Source of the DNA: Nostoc sp. ATCC 43529
GTDB lineage: Bacteria; Cyanobacteriota; Cyanobacteriia; Cyanobacteriales; Nostocaceae
Direction: 5' to 3'
Assembly: GCA_003326205.1 (NCBI GenBank)
Contig: LWTK01000041.1
Location: 1 to 64,000, forward strand
DNA: 64,000 nt
Shown here one piece after another: positions 1 through 8,735 of the stretch. Both the position numbers and the translations under genes were made by a program. Numbering within the stretch: position 1 is the stretch's first letter; every line of letters starts with the position of its first letter. The notes under the pieces were generated by a model that had not been told where the DNA came from, made no database searches, and worked only from the letters and a program-made list of their open reading frames with translations.

Positions 1-227
1 GCTTTCCCAACAAAAAACTTTTCAAACAAATATAATGGCGCACTCACGAACCCTAATCCGTTTAAAATCATTGCTTTTACAACTTGACCTGCACTGATAA
101 TTTCTTGAGCGTGAGTTCCCAATAGCAGATTAATTTGTTCTACTAGATTCATCTCATCACAGATGCCTGCGACTATGCCGCAGTGGTCAATATCCTGTAC
201 CCTGATATCTAATGGTGATGCTGTCAT
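1..227 (-). CDS. IS1634-type transposase, N-terminal part (runs off the window)
   Basis: The reverse strand from an ATG at 225-227 encodes about 75 residues (MTASPLDIRVQDIDH at the start) with no stop before the window edge. The stretch with VEQINLLLGT, SAGQVVKAMILNGLGF and APLYLFEKFF is typical of the DUF4277 N-terminus of IS1634-like cyanobacterial transposases. The catalytic part would lie outside the window, so intactness cannot be judged. Upstream, at about 233-285, two near-direct copies of a CAGCATTTA motif may belong to the insertion-sequence end. Family call is from recognition of the N-terminal motif; the end of the element was not located. Confidence 0.75.
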   Translation of the reverse strand, partial: MTASPLDIRVQDIDHCGIVAGICDEMNLVEQINLLLGTHAQEIISAGQVVKAMILNGLGFVSAPLYLFEKFFVGK

Positions 228-402
228 GCTTCTAAAATGCAGCATTTAGGTCATTTTCAAAAATACAGCATTTACGAGCGCACCTGCGGAATCTGGGATG
301 TATAGCAATGAATTGGGTTATACGTGAGGAAATTTTGGGCATTCTAGAAATAGCAATGGCTGATTGAAATCCTTTGCAATATAGCTAGCTGTAAATTAAA
401 CA

Positions 403-1254
403 ATGAAACAGAAAGTATACCCCTCTAAAATTATTGCTACTGCTAAATCTATTAACGTAACTAAACTTTCCTGGACTTTATATATTGACAAAAAATCGCT
501 TCCCACATACGGAGGTATTTATTTTGTAGGTACAGATCAAGAGCCTACAGCTTATATAGGTCAAGCCGGATGTTTAAAAACTCGTTTTTTTAAACATCAT
601 CGAAAAAATTCCTTTGACCAACTTATTGACGAATCTGGTGAACAAGGTGTCAAAATTCGCTATTGGCAAGCACCATTAATGCCTAAATCTGAGCTAGTAC
701 TTTTCCTGTCTCAACTCGAAAGTTATTTAATAGATAATTCAAAAACAAGGTACAATTACACGGCAAATTCCCTGCCTAAAACACCATTTCCATCTCATCA
801 TCGTACTTATTATGGTTTTATATTTGTCCAATTAAATAAATTAGGTGAATACTATGTGCCAAAGTCTTCGGATGGAACGGCAGGATTCTACTTCAGTCTT
901 AAAAAGATCCACATGGCTGAAAAGGCTATAAAATATCGTTCTCCAACATTTATAATTTCCAGTGGTACTTGGCAAGATGCTTTATACGAATACGAGAATA
1001 ATCTTGATCCAAAGTGGAAGCAATACTCAACACTATATTTCTTAGAAGTAAGGTTTCAGGCACGTTGGATTAACTATGTTGGTCAAGGTGGCATAGAAGA
1101 TTATGTTCTCTCTGGGGATCAGGCTACTTTCTACCGTATTTTCTTAAACGAGTACCCAGGCTTTAAGGAATTCTCAATTAAGTATTTAACAACGGGATTA
1201 ACTAATTGCAGTAAATCAGATTTTTGTGAAACTCTATTGAATTTAACTAGATAA
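403..1254 (+). CDS. GIY-YIG nuclease-domain protein
   Basis: 283 residues. Residues about 37-125 have the GIY-YIG arrangement: YGGIYFVG, then TAYIGQAG about 10 residues later, LKTRFFKHH, a Glu in SQLESYLIDN and an Asn in TRYNYTAN. These correspond to the two tyrosine motifs, Arg/His, Glu and Asn of the family active site. The remaining about 150 residues are not recognised. It stands alone on the plus strand, 175 bp from the transposase start, with no clear Shine-Dalgarno before the ATG. GIY-YIG proteins are endonucleases of homing, restriction or repair type; which one applies here cannot be told. The position beside an insertion sequence suggests an acquired gene. Confidence 0.7.
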   Translation: MKQKVYPSKIIATAKSINVTKLSWTLYIDKKSLPTYGGIYFVGTDQEPTAYIGQAGCLKTRFFKHHRKNSFDQLIDESGEQGVKIRYWQAPLMPKSELVLFLSQLESYLIDNSKTRYNYTANSLPKTPFPSHHRTYYGFIFVQLNKLGEYYVPKSSDGTAGFYFSLKKIHMAEKAIKYRSPTFIISSGTWQDALYEYENNLDPKWKQYSTLYFLEVRFQARWINYVGQGGIEDYVLSGDQATFYRIFLNEYPGFKEFSIKYLTTGLTNCSKSDFCETLLNLTR

Positions 1255-1454
1255 TGCTTTTCCACACTATTAAGCGTTCAATGATGCATTTAGATTATTA
1301 ATCTAAGTTGTCAGTGGCAGTAGCCCAACACTACTTTGTAACAAACAAAATAAAAGTTGTCGGCTGGAGTTAAAGTCACAAAGCAATGCCTACGGCGGCA
1401 AGCTACGCTCAACACTTCTTTGCTTCAACCTAGCGTGTTGATGTTGCTTCCCCT

Positions 1455-1790
1455 TCACAAAAACTCCACACGTCCCACCATCTCTTCAGGTGTCATCACC
1501 TCATAAATTAAAACCAAAGTTTCAATGATTTCACCAATTGAACGAGTTCCTTTCTTACAGTAGGTAATACCAGGATGGTCGAATCTAGAACTTGCAATAA
1601 TCAAAAAATCTGTATCTTGAGTAAACAGTATTCGCTGTGTTTCCTGAATAAACGCTAACTGGATTTCATCACTTTGAGTGCGTAATTCCACATCATTGGT
1701 TGTTGTGACATCAATTCCATAACGACGCAAGCCAAGCGCGATCGCCGGATCGACGTTCTCATCCAGATGAAAGCGAATTCGTTCACTCAT
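1455..1790 (-). CDS. DUF5615 PIN-like toxin
   Basis: 111 residues starting MSERIRFHLDENVDPAIALGLRR. The early D-E-N motif (HLDENVD), the central TQDTDFL and the short length are characteristic of DUF5615, a Mut7-C/PIN-like fold usually found as the putative ribonuclease toxin paired with DUF433 antitoxins. The start overlaps the end of the upstream DUF433 gene by 8 bases (1783-1790), so the two are translationally coupled. Acidic residues D9, E10 and the D-x-D in QDTDF are the likely metal ligands. Toxin activity is inferred from the pairing. Confidence 0.8.
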   Translation of the reverse strand: MSERIRFHLDENVDPAIALGLRRYGIDVTTTNDVELRTQSDEIQLAFIQETQRILFTQDTDFLIIASSRFDHPGITYCKKGTRSIGEIIETLVLIYEVMTPEEMVGRVEFL

Positions 1791-2094
1791 TCCTCAACTG
1801 TCTAAGTTTCTCTTGCAGACGCGAGGGATTATTTTGCTTCAGTACATCAACTAACTCATCCTCTTGGGCTGTGCGGCGATCGATCTCGTCTCGGCGATCG
1901 AAGTAATAAGCCATCGCTGCATAAACAGATGCTAGTGACAGGTCATATTTACCAGCAATCTCTACCAAAGAATACCCTAGCTTTAGATGCATCACCGCCA
2001 CATCTTCTACAGCAATGCGAGTACCGATAATGCAGGGTTTTCCACTCCGCACATCAGGAGCGATCGCAATATGCTCTCGACTTACTAATTGCAT
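1783..2094 (-). CDS. DUF433 antitoxin
   Basis: 103 residues. The motif from about residue 12, DVRSGKPCIIGTRIAVEDVA, followed by LGYSLVEIAGKYDLSLASVYAAMAYYFD, is the classic DUF433 helix-turn-helix pattern (PDVRSGKPVIRGTRI). It precedes and overlaps the DUF5615 gene, giving the usual antitoxin-toxin order. DUF433 proteins are expected to bind their own promoter and neutralise the partner. A C-terminal extension rich in charged residues (about 75-103) could be the toxin-wrapping segment; that is inference. Confidence 0.82.
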   Translation of the reverse strand: MQLVSREHIAIAPDVRSGKPCIIGTRIAVEDVAVMHLKLGYSLVEIAGKYDLSLASVYAAMAYYFDRRDEIDRRTAQEDELVDVLKQNNPSRLQEKLRQLRNE

Positions 2095-2161
2095 TAGCTA
2101 ATCTTCCATATCTGTTCCATTATTTAATAATATAGAGTTTTCCTACTTCTTACAAAGTGTT

Positions 2162-2749
2162 ATGAAAAATATTGAGTTGACGCAAGGAAAAATTAAACTT
2201 CCAGAAAGCACGACTCTAGAAGATTTCTTAAAACTTCCATATATTGAGGAGTCACCAGCTTGGGAATATATTAATGGAGAGGCAATTCAAAGACCAATGG
2301 CAGGAGGAAAACACAGCTTATTGCAAAAGCGTTTAGTTGCAGTAATTGATGTATTGGATAGTAATTACGAAGCCTTTCCAGAGTTGCGCTGTACCTGCGG
2401 TAATCGTTCAGTAGTTCCTGATGTAGTTATTATCTCCAGAAATCAACTACCAGTGGATGAAAACGGTGAAATTATTAGCAGTGGTATTAATTTTGCACCT
2501 GCTTGGATAATAGAAATTCTTTCCCCTGCTCAAAGTCAAACTAAAGTCACTGGCAATATTTTACATTGTTTGAGAAATGGCAGTCAGCTAGGATGGTTAA
2601 TCGACCCAAGTGAACGCTGTGTTTTAGTTTATCAGCCAAATTGTTTGCCAGATTTGTTAGCAGGGCAAGATATATTACCAGTGTTAGAAGATATGAATTT
2701 GACACTCTCTGTTGATGAAGTTTTTGCTTGGTTACAGCGGAAAAATTGA
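2162..2749 (+). CDS. Uma2 family (DUF820) restriction endonuclease-like protein
   Basis: 195 residues, full length for the family. Visible motifs: WEYINGEAIQRP near residue 36-47, SVVPDVVII (residues about 80-88, the PD motif), and APAWIIEILSP (about 111-121, the E-x-L-S-P part of the PD-(D/E)XK core), then LGWLIDPSERCVLVYQP. Uma2 proteins are very abundant in filamentous cyanobacteria and carry a nuclease-like fold whose biological role is unclear. It is monocistronic and diverges from the DUF433/DUF5615 pair. Two broken relatives lie at 19684-19935 and 31085-31505. Confidence 0.85.
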   Translation: MKNIELTQGKIKLPESTTLEDFLKLPYIEESPAWEYINGEAIQRPMAGGKHSLLQKRLVAVIDVLDSNYEAFPELRCTCGNRSVVPDVVIISRNQLPVDENGEIISSGINFAPAWIIEILSPAQSQTKVTGNILHCLRNGSQLGWLIDPSERCVLVYQPNCLPDLLAGQDILPVLEDMNLTLSVDEVFAWLQRKN

Positions 2750-2790
2750 TAGTATTCAAAGATGTAATTTTCACGACTATTGGTGACATT

Positions 2791-2819
2791 GCGTAGCCGT
2801 AGCCCTTCGTAGATATCGC
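2791..2819. repeat. 29-bp dispersed repeat, copy 1
   Basis: GC-rich 29-mer beginning GCGTAGCCGTAGCCC and ending ATATCGC. It matches three other copies in the window (3447-3475, and in inverse orientation 31150-31178 and 53690-53718) with 1-3 differences per pair in my hand alignment. It lies just after the Uma2 gene in AT-rich DNA, so the GC content contrasts with its surroundings. Confidence 0.75.
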
Positions 2820-2895
2820 TTTTTTAGCAACATAAAATTACAATGCCATTGTCTCGCTGTTTTAATTTCACAAAAATCAGATAAGACTGATATAT

Positions 2896-3339
2896 TTAAG
2901 GCAAATAACTATCATCCAATAATTGTGCAAGAGTGTAAGGACATTTTTCTGGAAAAGTTTTTAAATCGGTTTTAACTTGCACAAAATCAACTGCACTTTG
3001 ATAAATATTCTCTAAATCATCCTGTAATTTATTCATTAAATTCGTGGTTAGATGATTATTTAAGTCATATCTGAAAGTTTTAATTTCTCCAAGCCAATGA
3101 CGATAGTTTCTTTCATATTCTATCTGCCAATATTGTATTAATAATATATGAATAATGATTTGCCTTAACAGACTTTTTACTTTAGCTAAATCTCTTTTAC
3201 CCAAATTGATTAATTCCTCAATTAAGTTTTCTAAATCAAGTTGGCTAAACTGTTTTTCTTTTAATAATTCAATAGTTTGTTCTAGCCATAAACTATCATC
3301 AGTTTCATAAAGTTTTTTTAAGTTGGTAGTAATTGTCAT
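2896..3339 (-). CDS. DUF29 family protein
   Basis: 147 residues. The opening LKKLYETDDSLWLEQTIELLKEKQFSQLDLENLIEELINLGKRD is the DUF29 signature (YE-D-x-W-E-T...L-D-x-x-NLIEEI-x-x-LG), followed by helices with IIIHILLIQYWQ and the terminal YTLAQLLDDSYLP, close to the family's CPY-x-L-xxLLD-x-xLP ending. DUF29 proteins are small helical proteins common in cyanobacteria with no known function. It is a single gene with no obvious partner. Confidence 0.85.
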   Translation of the reverse strand: MTITTNLKKLYETDDSLWLEQTIELLKEKQFSQLDLENLIEELINLGKRDLAKVKSLLRQIIIHILLIQYWQIEYERNYRHWLGEIKTFRYDLNNHLTTNLMNKLQDDLENIYQSAVDFVQVKTDLKTFPEKCPYTLAQLLDDSYLP

Positions 3340-3446
3340 ATTTTTACCTTCTACCTAACATTTCATAATTTAATCATATACAGTTATCCTGGCTCTTAGA
3401 AAGTTATAGATGGAGCCAGACAAGAATGCTTGCTAGACCAACCTGC

Positions 3447-3475
3447 GCGTAGACGTAGCCCGTCGTAGACATCGC
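3447..3475. repeat. 29-bp dispersed repeat, copy 2
   Basis: 29-mer starting GCGTAGACGTAGCCCGTCG and ending ACATCGC. It differs from the inverse-orientation copy at 53690-53718 by a single base and is intergenic here, between the DUF29 and DUF58 genes. Confidence 0.8.
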
Positions 3476-3539
3476 TAAACGATTCACAAGCTTCTAAAAG
3501 ACTGTGAATTTCGGGTGGTGTTGGGTTAAAAAAGAAACT

Positions 3540-4697
3540 ATGAAAATCATCAAACCCATCACCAATTTCTTAGAAACCCGCGCCAGTGCCCCTGCATACG
3601 GCGGTTGGGTACTAGCGGCTACGGCTATTTGTTTTTTTGGCGCAGGTATCAATACGATGGCTGGTTGGCTGTACGCCATTAGCGGCATCAGTTTTGCCCT
3701 TTTAGCTGTAGCGGCCATCTTACCGCCACGATCGCTCACAAATCTATCCGTCACCCGCCGCCCCATTCAGCCTGTGTCAGCAGGTAATGAATTGACGATA
3801 GAGTTAGAAATCTGCAATCAGACACAGCAGCCTGTAAGCTTGTTGCAAGTCGAGGATACGCTGCCTTTCGTCTTGGGCAAACCAGTACAAAAGGCGATTG
3901 AGACAATTCCTAGTCAAGGTAACTACCGTTGGGTATATTATCACCCTACCGAGCGTCGGGGCGTTTATCGCTGGCACACAGTGGAACTTGGTTCTGGTGC
4001 GCCTTTGGGGTTGTTCTGGTGTCGTCGTCAGCGTGATTGTGCTGCTGTAGCGATCGTTTATCCGACAGTATTACCCTTAGCTACCTGCCCCCTAGTGGAT
4101 GAAATGGGGCAAGAAGAAAGCAAAAGAAGCGATTCTCGTGGTAAACCTTTGCAGACAGCGACAACCGGACTAGTGCGATCGCTACGTCCTTACCGCGTCG
4201 GAGATCCTACCCGTCTGATTCACTGGCGGACTAGCGCCCGTTACGGAGAGTTACGGGTGCGGGAGTTAGAAATGGTGACTGGGGGACAAGAGATAGTTAT
4301 TGCCCTTGACAGTGCTAGCAATTGGCAAGAAGAAGACTTTGAACAAGCAGTAATCGCCGCAGCCTCATTGTATTTTTATGCACAAAAACAGCAACTACAG
4401 GTGCAACTGTGGACAGCATCCACAGGTTTAATTAAAGGTGAGCGTTTTGTTTTAGAAACCCTAGCAGCAACGACTACCCAAGAAGATACCAGCACAGCAG
4501 TTCCCAAAAGCCATCCTTTGATTTGGTTGACTCAAAACTCCCACAGCCTTGCTACTTTGCCTCAAGGTAGTCGTTGGGTTTTGTGGCAGAATATTTCCTC
4601 GCCAGCAGAACCAGAAGTTATCAATTGGGAGCATCCTGGTATAGTTTTGCAAAGCGATCGCCCATTACAACCCCAACTGCAAAAAACATTAATTTGA
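3540..4697 (+). CDS. DUF58 (von Willebrand-like) membrane protein
   Basis: 385 residues from the ATG at 3540, which begins MKIIKPITNFLETR. An in-frame GTG at 3504 would add 12 residues of no evident value, so I prefer the ATG. Two hydrophobic segments near residues 19-60 (YGGWVLAATAICFFGAGIN and LYAISGISFALLAVAAIL) form an N-terminal hairpin. A beta-rich domain follows, then the DUF58 core: SLRPYRVGDPTRLIHWRTSARYGELRVRE. Later, IVIALDSASNWQ resembles the degenerate metal-binding site of the VWA fold. DUF58 proteins usually sit next to MoxR ATPases and transglutaminase-like genes; no such partner is present here. Confidence 0.85.
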   Translation: MKIIKPITNFLETRASAPAYGGWVLAATAICFFGAGINTMAGWLYAISGISFALLAVAAILPPRSLTNLSVTRRPIQPVSAGNELTIELEICNQTQQPVSLLQVEDTLPFVLGKPVQKAIETIPSQGNYRWVYYHPTERRGVYRWHTVELGSGAPLGLFWCRRQRDCAAVAIVYPTVLPLATCPLVDEMGQEESKRSDSRGKPLQTATTGLVRSLRPYRVGDPTRLIHWRTSARYGELRVRELEMVTGGQEIVIALDSASNWQEEDFEQAVIAAASLYFYAQKQQLQVQLWTASTGLIKGERFVLETLAATTTQEDTSTAVPKSHPLIWLTQNSHSLATLPQGSRWVLWQNISSPAEPEVINWEHPGIVLQSDRPLQPQLQKTLI

Positions 4698-4883
4698 TTA
4701 GCTTAGAAGTTAAATTTCTTTGATTTCCCAGATTGTCTGCGATCGCAACACACCAGATATATCAGCCTTTAGCAAAAGTAAAACAATCTCAGCGGCTAAG
4801 GTTGGGGAAATACACCCAGTAATCCCCTACTGCGGCTGAGGTACAATGCAAAGAAATATTTAAATTATGAGCGCCCGATCAAC

Positions 4884-5249
4884 ATGATCACATCAGAAGT
4901 TAACACAAAATCCAGCGATAAAAGCCTAGAGGCAATGCGGCATTTTTCTGAACAATACGCCAAGCGTACTGGAACATACTTCTGTTCTGAACCTTCTGTT
5001 ACCGCAGTGGTGATTGAAGGACTAGCCAAACATAAAGACGAGCTGGGTGCGCCTTTATGTCCCTGTCGCCATTACGAAGATAAAGAAGCTGAAGTTCACG
5101 CCACATATTGGAACTGTCCCTGCGTACCAATGAGAGAACGCAAAGAATGTCACTGCATGTTGTTCCTCACCCCTGACAATGAGTTTGCTGGAGACAAACA
5201 AGAAATCTCTCTGGAAACAATTAAAGAAGTGCGAGACAGTATGGGATGA
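4884..5249 (+). CDS. ftrC: Ferredoxin-thioredoxin reductase, catalytic beta chain
   Basis: 121 residues, the normal size. It transfers electrons from photosynthetically reduced ferredoxin to thioredoxin through a [4Fe-4S] cluster next to a redox disulfide. All signature cysteines are present: C59-P-C61, C78-P-C80 and C89-H-C91 (APLCPCRHY, NCPCVPMRERKECHC). By family knowledge, C59, C78, C80 and C89 hold the cluster and C61-C91 form the disulfide. The variable chain gene is not in the window. The stop overlaps the next start (ATGA), coupling it to the DUF309 gene. Confidence 0.97.
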   Translation: MITSEVNTKSSDKSLEAMRHFSEQYAKRTGTYFCSEPSVTAVVIEGLAKHKDELGAPLCPCRHYEDKEAEVHATYWNCPCVPMRERKECHCMLFLTPDNEFAGDKQEISLETIKEVRDSMG

Positions 5250-5638
5250 GCGAAACCATGCCCCAAGAGTTTTGGCAAGGCATAGAACAATTCAATTCTG
5301 GTCAGTTTTACGCCTGCCATGACACTTTAGAGGCTTTGTGGATTGAAGCCAGCGAACCAGAAAAAAGCTTTTATCAAGGCATTCTGCAAATTGCTGTGGC
5401 ACTGTATCATCTGGAAAATCGTAACTGGCGAGGTGCGGTAATTCTGCTGGGAGAAGGCAGCAATCGCCTGCGGCGTTACCCATCTAGTTACGGCGGTATT
5501 GATGTAGATGAACTATTGAGTCAAAGCGTAGCATTGTTGAAGACATTGCAACAAATAGGAGCAGATAAAATTAGCGCTGGCAACTTGGATGAAAATCAAG
5601 CCCTATCTTTACCTAGAATTGTGCTAGTTAGCGATTAA
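5246..5638 (+). CDS. DUF309 family protein
   Basis: 130 residues. The motif FNSGQFYACHDTLEALWIEASEPEKSFYQGILQIAVALYHLENRNWRGA is the DUF309 pattern (F-x-x-G-x-[FY]-[FY]-x-C-H-[DE]-x-LE-x-LW ... F-[YL]-QG-[IL]-[IL]-Q-x-A-[AV]). It is an all-helical protein of unknown function. It overlaps ftrC by 4 bases, so it is co-translated with the reductase subunit. A rho-independent terminator follows at 5663-5708. Confidence 0.88.
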   Translation: MSETMPQEFWQGIEQFNSGQFYACHDTLEALWIEASEPEKSFYQGILQIAVALYHLENRNWRGAVILLGEGSNRLRRYPSSYGGIDVDELLSQSVALLKTLQQIGADKISAGNLDENQALSLPRIVLVSD

Positions 5639-5662
5639 TCAAATTTAAGCAACTGAAGAAAG

Positions 5663-5708
5663 ACAAGGAAGATGGAAAAAAATTACTTTCTTGTCTTCCT
5701 TGTTTTTC
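5663..5708 (+). terminator. Terminator of the ftrC-DUF309 operon
   Basis: A perfect 10-bp stem, ACAAGGAAGA at 5663-5672 pairing with TCTTCCTTGT at 5694-5703, is followed directly by TTTT. It lies 24 bp after the DUF309 stop. Confidence 0.8.
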
Positions 5709-5910
5709 TGCTGTTCTGTTTCATCCTTTTAGCTTTAATAAGGTATGTCAGCTAAGCGTTTGAGCTTAAGTTGACACCAATGCAACATTTTGTACCCCAC
5801 CAAATAGATGACCACCCTGGATTACAAACAGCGAGATTGATTAAGTATTATTAACTGCTGGGCAGAACCAGTATATTTTTCACGGTAAATGAACCTTTGG
5901 GGCAGTTTAA

Positions 5911-6294
5911 CTATTCCCTTACACTAGACACCACTTTGCGCGGCGTAAGGAAAGCAAGGACAATTGCCACTAATAACAATGCTGGAACATCACCAAAGAG
6001 GTGTCCACGTTCAGCAGGATCGATTACTGCGTGTACCGCCATAATTAGGCCGTGAACTAAACTTGACCAAACAGTGAACCAGATTAAACTGATGTTCGCT
6101 TCTGGTTGTCGAGAAGCCAACAGCAAAAAGACACCAAGCGTTGCATAAACACCAACGATCATTTGTTCATATTCGTACTGACCAGGTTGCCATAACCAGC
6201 CTGATGCCCAGATTTTCGTCAGCGGATAAATAAGTAAAAAGGCAATTCCCACAATAATCAGAGCGATTTGTAAGTAACGATGACGCTCATCCAT
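5911..6294 (-). CDS. Small four-helix membrane protein (DUF6632-like)
   Basis: 127 residues with four clear hydrophobic segments at about 7-27 (LQIALIIVGIAFLLIYPLT), 45-60 (VGVYATLGVFLLLAS), 68-88 and 102-117 (ALLLVAIVLAFLT). The motif WQPGQYEYEQMIVGVYATLG between helices is the most distinctive part and resembles the DUF6632 family, which is a tentative recognition. No function is known. It stands alone. Confidence 0.65.
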   Translation of the reverse strand: MDERHRYLQIALIIVGIAFLLIYPLTKIWASGWLWQPGQYEYEQMIVGVYATLGVFLLLASRQPEANISLIWFTVWSSLVHGLIMAVHAVIDPAERGHLFGDVPALLLVAIVLAFLTPRKVVSSVRE

Positions 6295-6738
6295 TGCTCT
6301 AACCTCTGCTATTTTCTGGCGCAGTCTCTATCAAAAAACTGCTTAGTTTGTAATGGTATCGCCACTAGTGATACTTCAGTTTTGCAGTGTTAGAAATTTT
6401 AATGGTAAGTAGAAGGACTCAATTAAACTAAAGTTCGTAGTATGGACTTTAGTCCTTAAAACGTCTGTTAAGAGCGATAAATCGCTGACTACGAACAAAG
6501 CTCCAATCTTACATTTAATTATGTCTACCTACTTATATTCACTGCTTTAGCAGACGGTATGATAACCTCTTCCATACCTTACCCCTAGCTGGGAATATTA
6601 CGAAATAGGTGCAAAATTACCCACAAAACGCGACATCCTGACACTTGGCTAGCAGCGATCGCCACCTTAGAAAAATCAGGTAACAGACACCATGCGTATT
6701 TTTCGTTTAATTCCAGTCTCAGCTTTTTTGTGCCCAAA
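6295..6738. other. Intergenic region with a MITE
   Basis: 444 bp between the starts/ends of two minus-strand genes. The only structured content found is the 130-bp inverted-repeat element at 6406-6535; the rest is unremarkable AT-rich DNA. Confidence 0.6.
6406..6535. mobile_element. 130-bp MITE, copy 1
   Basis: The element has imperfect terminal inverted repeats: TAAGTAGAAGGACTCAATTA at the left, and the complement of the right end reads TAAGTAGGTAGACATAATTA. The ends start and finish with TA, as expected for the TA target duplication of IS630/Tc1-type elements. Inside is a second hairpin (GTTCGTAGT pairing with ACTACGAAC) and a short AGCGAT/ATCGCT stem. A second copy of identical length lies at 34070-34199 with only a few base differences. 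It has no coding capacity, so it must move in trans if at all. Confidence 0.8.
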
Positions 6739-8037
6739 TCAAACCGTCGAACTCACGTTTATTACAGGTAACTGAACAGTCACAGTAGTTCCTGTTAATA
6801 GTTGAGAAGAGATTAATAGTTCCCCATTATGGGCATTTACTATACGTTTGGTAATAGCAAGCCCTAGTCCAGTGCCACAAGGTTTTGTAGAGAAAAATGG
6901 CGTAGCAAGCTTAGCAATAACTTCTGATGGAATTGGTTCGCCATTATTTTGGACATGAATACAAACTTTATCTGTTTGAGAAAAATCTACTGTCCATTTA
7001 ATAACATCTCCTGATTCTACTGCCTCACAAGCATTACGAACAATATTAATAAATACTTGTTTAAGTTTATCTTTATCCCCCAAAATTTTTACCGTAGACG
7101 ACGCTGGAATGAATTCAATTTGTCGTTCTACAGCTTCTGGCATTTCACGCATGGGTAAAAGTAACTCGCCAATGAATTCATTTACGTCCAATTCAAAAAG
7201 CTGTAAAACTTGGGGTTTAGCGTAGAGGAAAATTTTACTCAATAGACGTTCTAGACGACTAGCTTCGCTCAGTGCTAATGCTAATCTTTCTTGAGCAGCC
7301 TCAGTAAGAATCGTTTTTCGGAAATACTTTAATCCCATAAGCATTGTAGTCAAGGGATTACGAATTTCATGGACAATAATAGCAGTAAATTCACCAATAG
7401 CTGCCAGTCGTTCTTGTTCTACTAATTTGGCTTGGGCTCCTCGTAATTCTGCCGCGCGTTTTTCTACTTCAGCCTCCAAGATATGATTAAATTGACACTG
7501 TTGCTGATAGAGATAATAGTGGTCGATCGCTGTAGCTGCTCGTTCTGCAAATAATTCCACAATTTGGATTTCATCACCAGAAAACTCCCTTGGCTGACGA
7601 TGAAAAGAACAAATAGTACCAAATACTTGCCCTTGGGAAGTTTGCAACGGTATCCCCAAATATGCTCGATAACCAGGCGCAGGTTTGCCATACTCTGGAT
7701 TAGCCACAGCATCTTTAACTGCTAATGTACGCCCAATTTGCAAAACTGTCGCAATTAACCGACCATGCAAAGCATAAACACGCGGCGCATCTTCCGCCAT
7801 TTCCAAACTACTGGCTAGAACAGTTTCAAATCCCTCTTGACAAAAAGTAACAACTGTCCAATCTACTCTAATTAATTCGCTGACTCCGCAAGCAATGTTA
7901 TGCAAATAGCTTCCCAGTTCACCAGTTCGATAGTTTAAAGAAGACAAACGTGCTATGATTTGTCGCTCGCGCTGCCAAGTTTGATTATGTAAAAATGCTT
8001 CATCATCACTGGTTTTGCTCATGGATGCGTATTGCAT
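6739..8037 (-). CDS. GAF-domain sensor histidine kinase
   Basis: 432 residues from the first ATG; an in-frame ATG five codons later (MSKTSDD) is an alternative start. Domains in order: GAF about 40-175 (YRAYLGIPLQTSQGQVFGTIC), a coiled-coil linker about 185-210, HisKA about 205-270 with the phospho-accepting His at about 223 in IIVHEIRNPL, and a HATPase domain with N-box (VFINIVRNACEA), G1 (NNGEPIPSE) and G2 (GTGLGLAI). There are no transmembrane segments, so it is a soluble kinase. No response regulator gene is adjacent, hence the partner is unknown. Confidence 0.93.
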   Translation of the reverse strand: MQYASMSKTSDDEAFLHNQTWQRERQIIARLSSLNYRTGELGSYLHNIACGVSELIRVDWTVVTFCQEGFETVLASSLEMAEDAPRVYALHGRLIATVLQIGRTLAVKDAVANPEYGKPAPGYRAYLGIPLQTSQGQVFGTICSFHRQPREFSGDEIQIVELFAERAATAIDHYYLYQQQCQFNHILEAEVEKRAAELRGAQAKLVEQERLAAIGEFTAIIVHEIRNPLTTMLMGLKYFRKTILTEAAQERLALALSEASRLERLLSKIFLYAKPQVLQLFELDVNEFIGELLLPMREMPEAVERQIEFIPASSTVKILGDKDKLKQVFINIVRNACEAVESGDVIKWTVDFSQTDKVCIHVQNNGEPIPSEVIAKLATPFFSTKPCGTGLGLAITKRIVNAHNGELLISSQLLTGTTVTVQLPVINVSSTV

Positions 8038-8366
8038 GACTTAGAAAAAAAATTTAAAAAATAAGAATTCAGAATCTGAGGCATTTATCTAAAAATAACT
8101 GTAAGTAGCAACTCCCTAATTTAGGTTAAGATGAAAAGATTTTACTAAAAATTTATGTTATTTGTATACAACTAAATTATGAAATTTTACTTAAGTTAAA
8201 TGTAAATTTATACAACAATTCTAGAGCTAAAACTAAATGATGTTATTAGCACTACAGTAAAACAATACCAAGGCTAGAATTGAAAACCACAGAACCCCAA
8301 CTTTTCAAAAAAGTCGGGGTTATTGTTAATAAATAATTTAATTTTTGCAGGCGATTGCTTCTTAAC
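8038..8366. other. Intergenic region, AT-rich
   Basis: 329 bp upstream of the histidine kinase and downstream of the small exported-protein gene. It contains one terminator hairpin (8293-8321). The remainder is AT-rich, with no ORF or further repeat that I can support. Confidence 0.5.
8293..8321 (-). terminator. Terminator of the exported-protein gene
   Basis: A 13-bp hairpin with one mismatch: AACCCCAACTTTT at 8293-8305 pairs with AAAAGTCGGGGTT at 8309-8321. Read on the minus strand it lies 46 bp after the stop of the gene at 8367-8735, with a short T-run just beyond. Confidence 0.65.
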
Positions 8367-8735
8367 TTACTTCACTTCATTAGGCTCGAACTTCGTCACC
8401 TTACCTTTCTTAAGGGCGACAATTACATCATAAGTTGAACAATAAGAAAATGTAACATCATTAGCTTTGTTGTAAAGATTAACTACATAGCCTGCTCCAC
8501 CTGGTTGGATACCAATTGGCTCTAAATCACCAAAAAAGAAACGACGCAGTTGATCGCCACTACCAAATTGACCTTTACTCTTAGTAAGCAAGTCTAGTTT
8601 TTGTGAAATAGAGAATTCCTCGGCTGCTGATGCTTGAACTAATGAAGGATTGATCGCCTTTATTGGTACATCCCAAACTGTGAAAAAACCGGCTAAGGCT
8701 ACACTTGTAAGTAGGGGGGCAAGTTTCAGTTTCAT
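8367..8735 (-). CDS. Small exported protein, unknown function
   Basis: 122 residues. The N-terminus MKLKLAPLLTSVALAGFFTVW has a positive start and a hydrophobic core; cleavage near an A-S-A (VQASAAEE, residues about 34-40) is plausible, giving a mature protein of about 84 residues. It contains one Cys in TFSYCSTYDVIVALKKGKV. I do not recognise the family. The start is supported by a GGAG-type ribosome site a few bases upstream (complement of CTCCTGAG at 8742-8749). It is flanked by a terminator and appears monocistronic. Confidence 0.65.
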   Translation of the reverse strand: MKLKLAPLLTSVALAGFFTVWDVPIKAINPSLVQASAAEEFSISQKLDLLTKSKGQFGSGDQLRRFFFGDLEPIGIQPGGAGYVVNLYNKANDVTFSYCSTYDVIVALKKGKVTKFEPNEVK

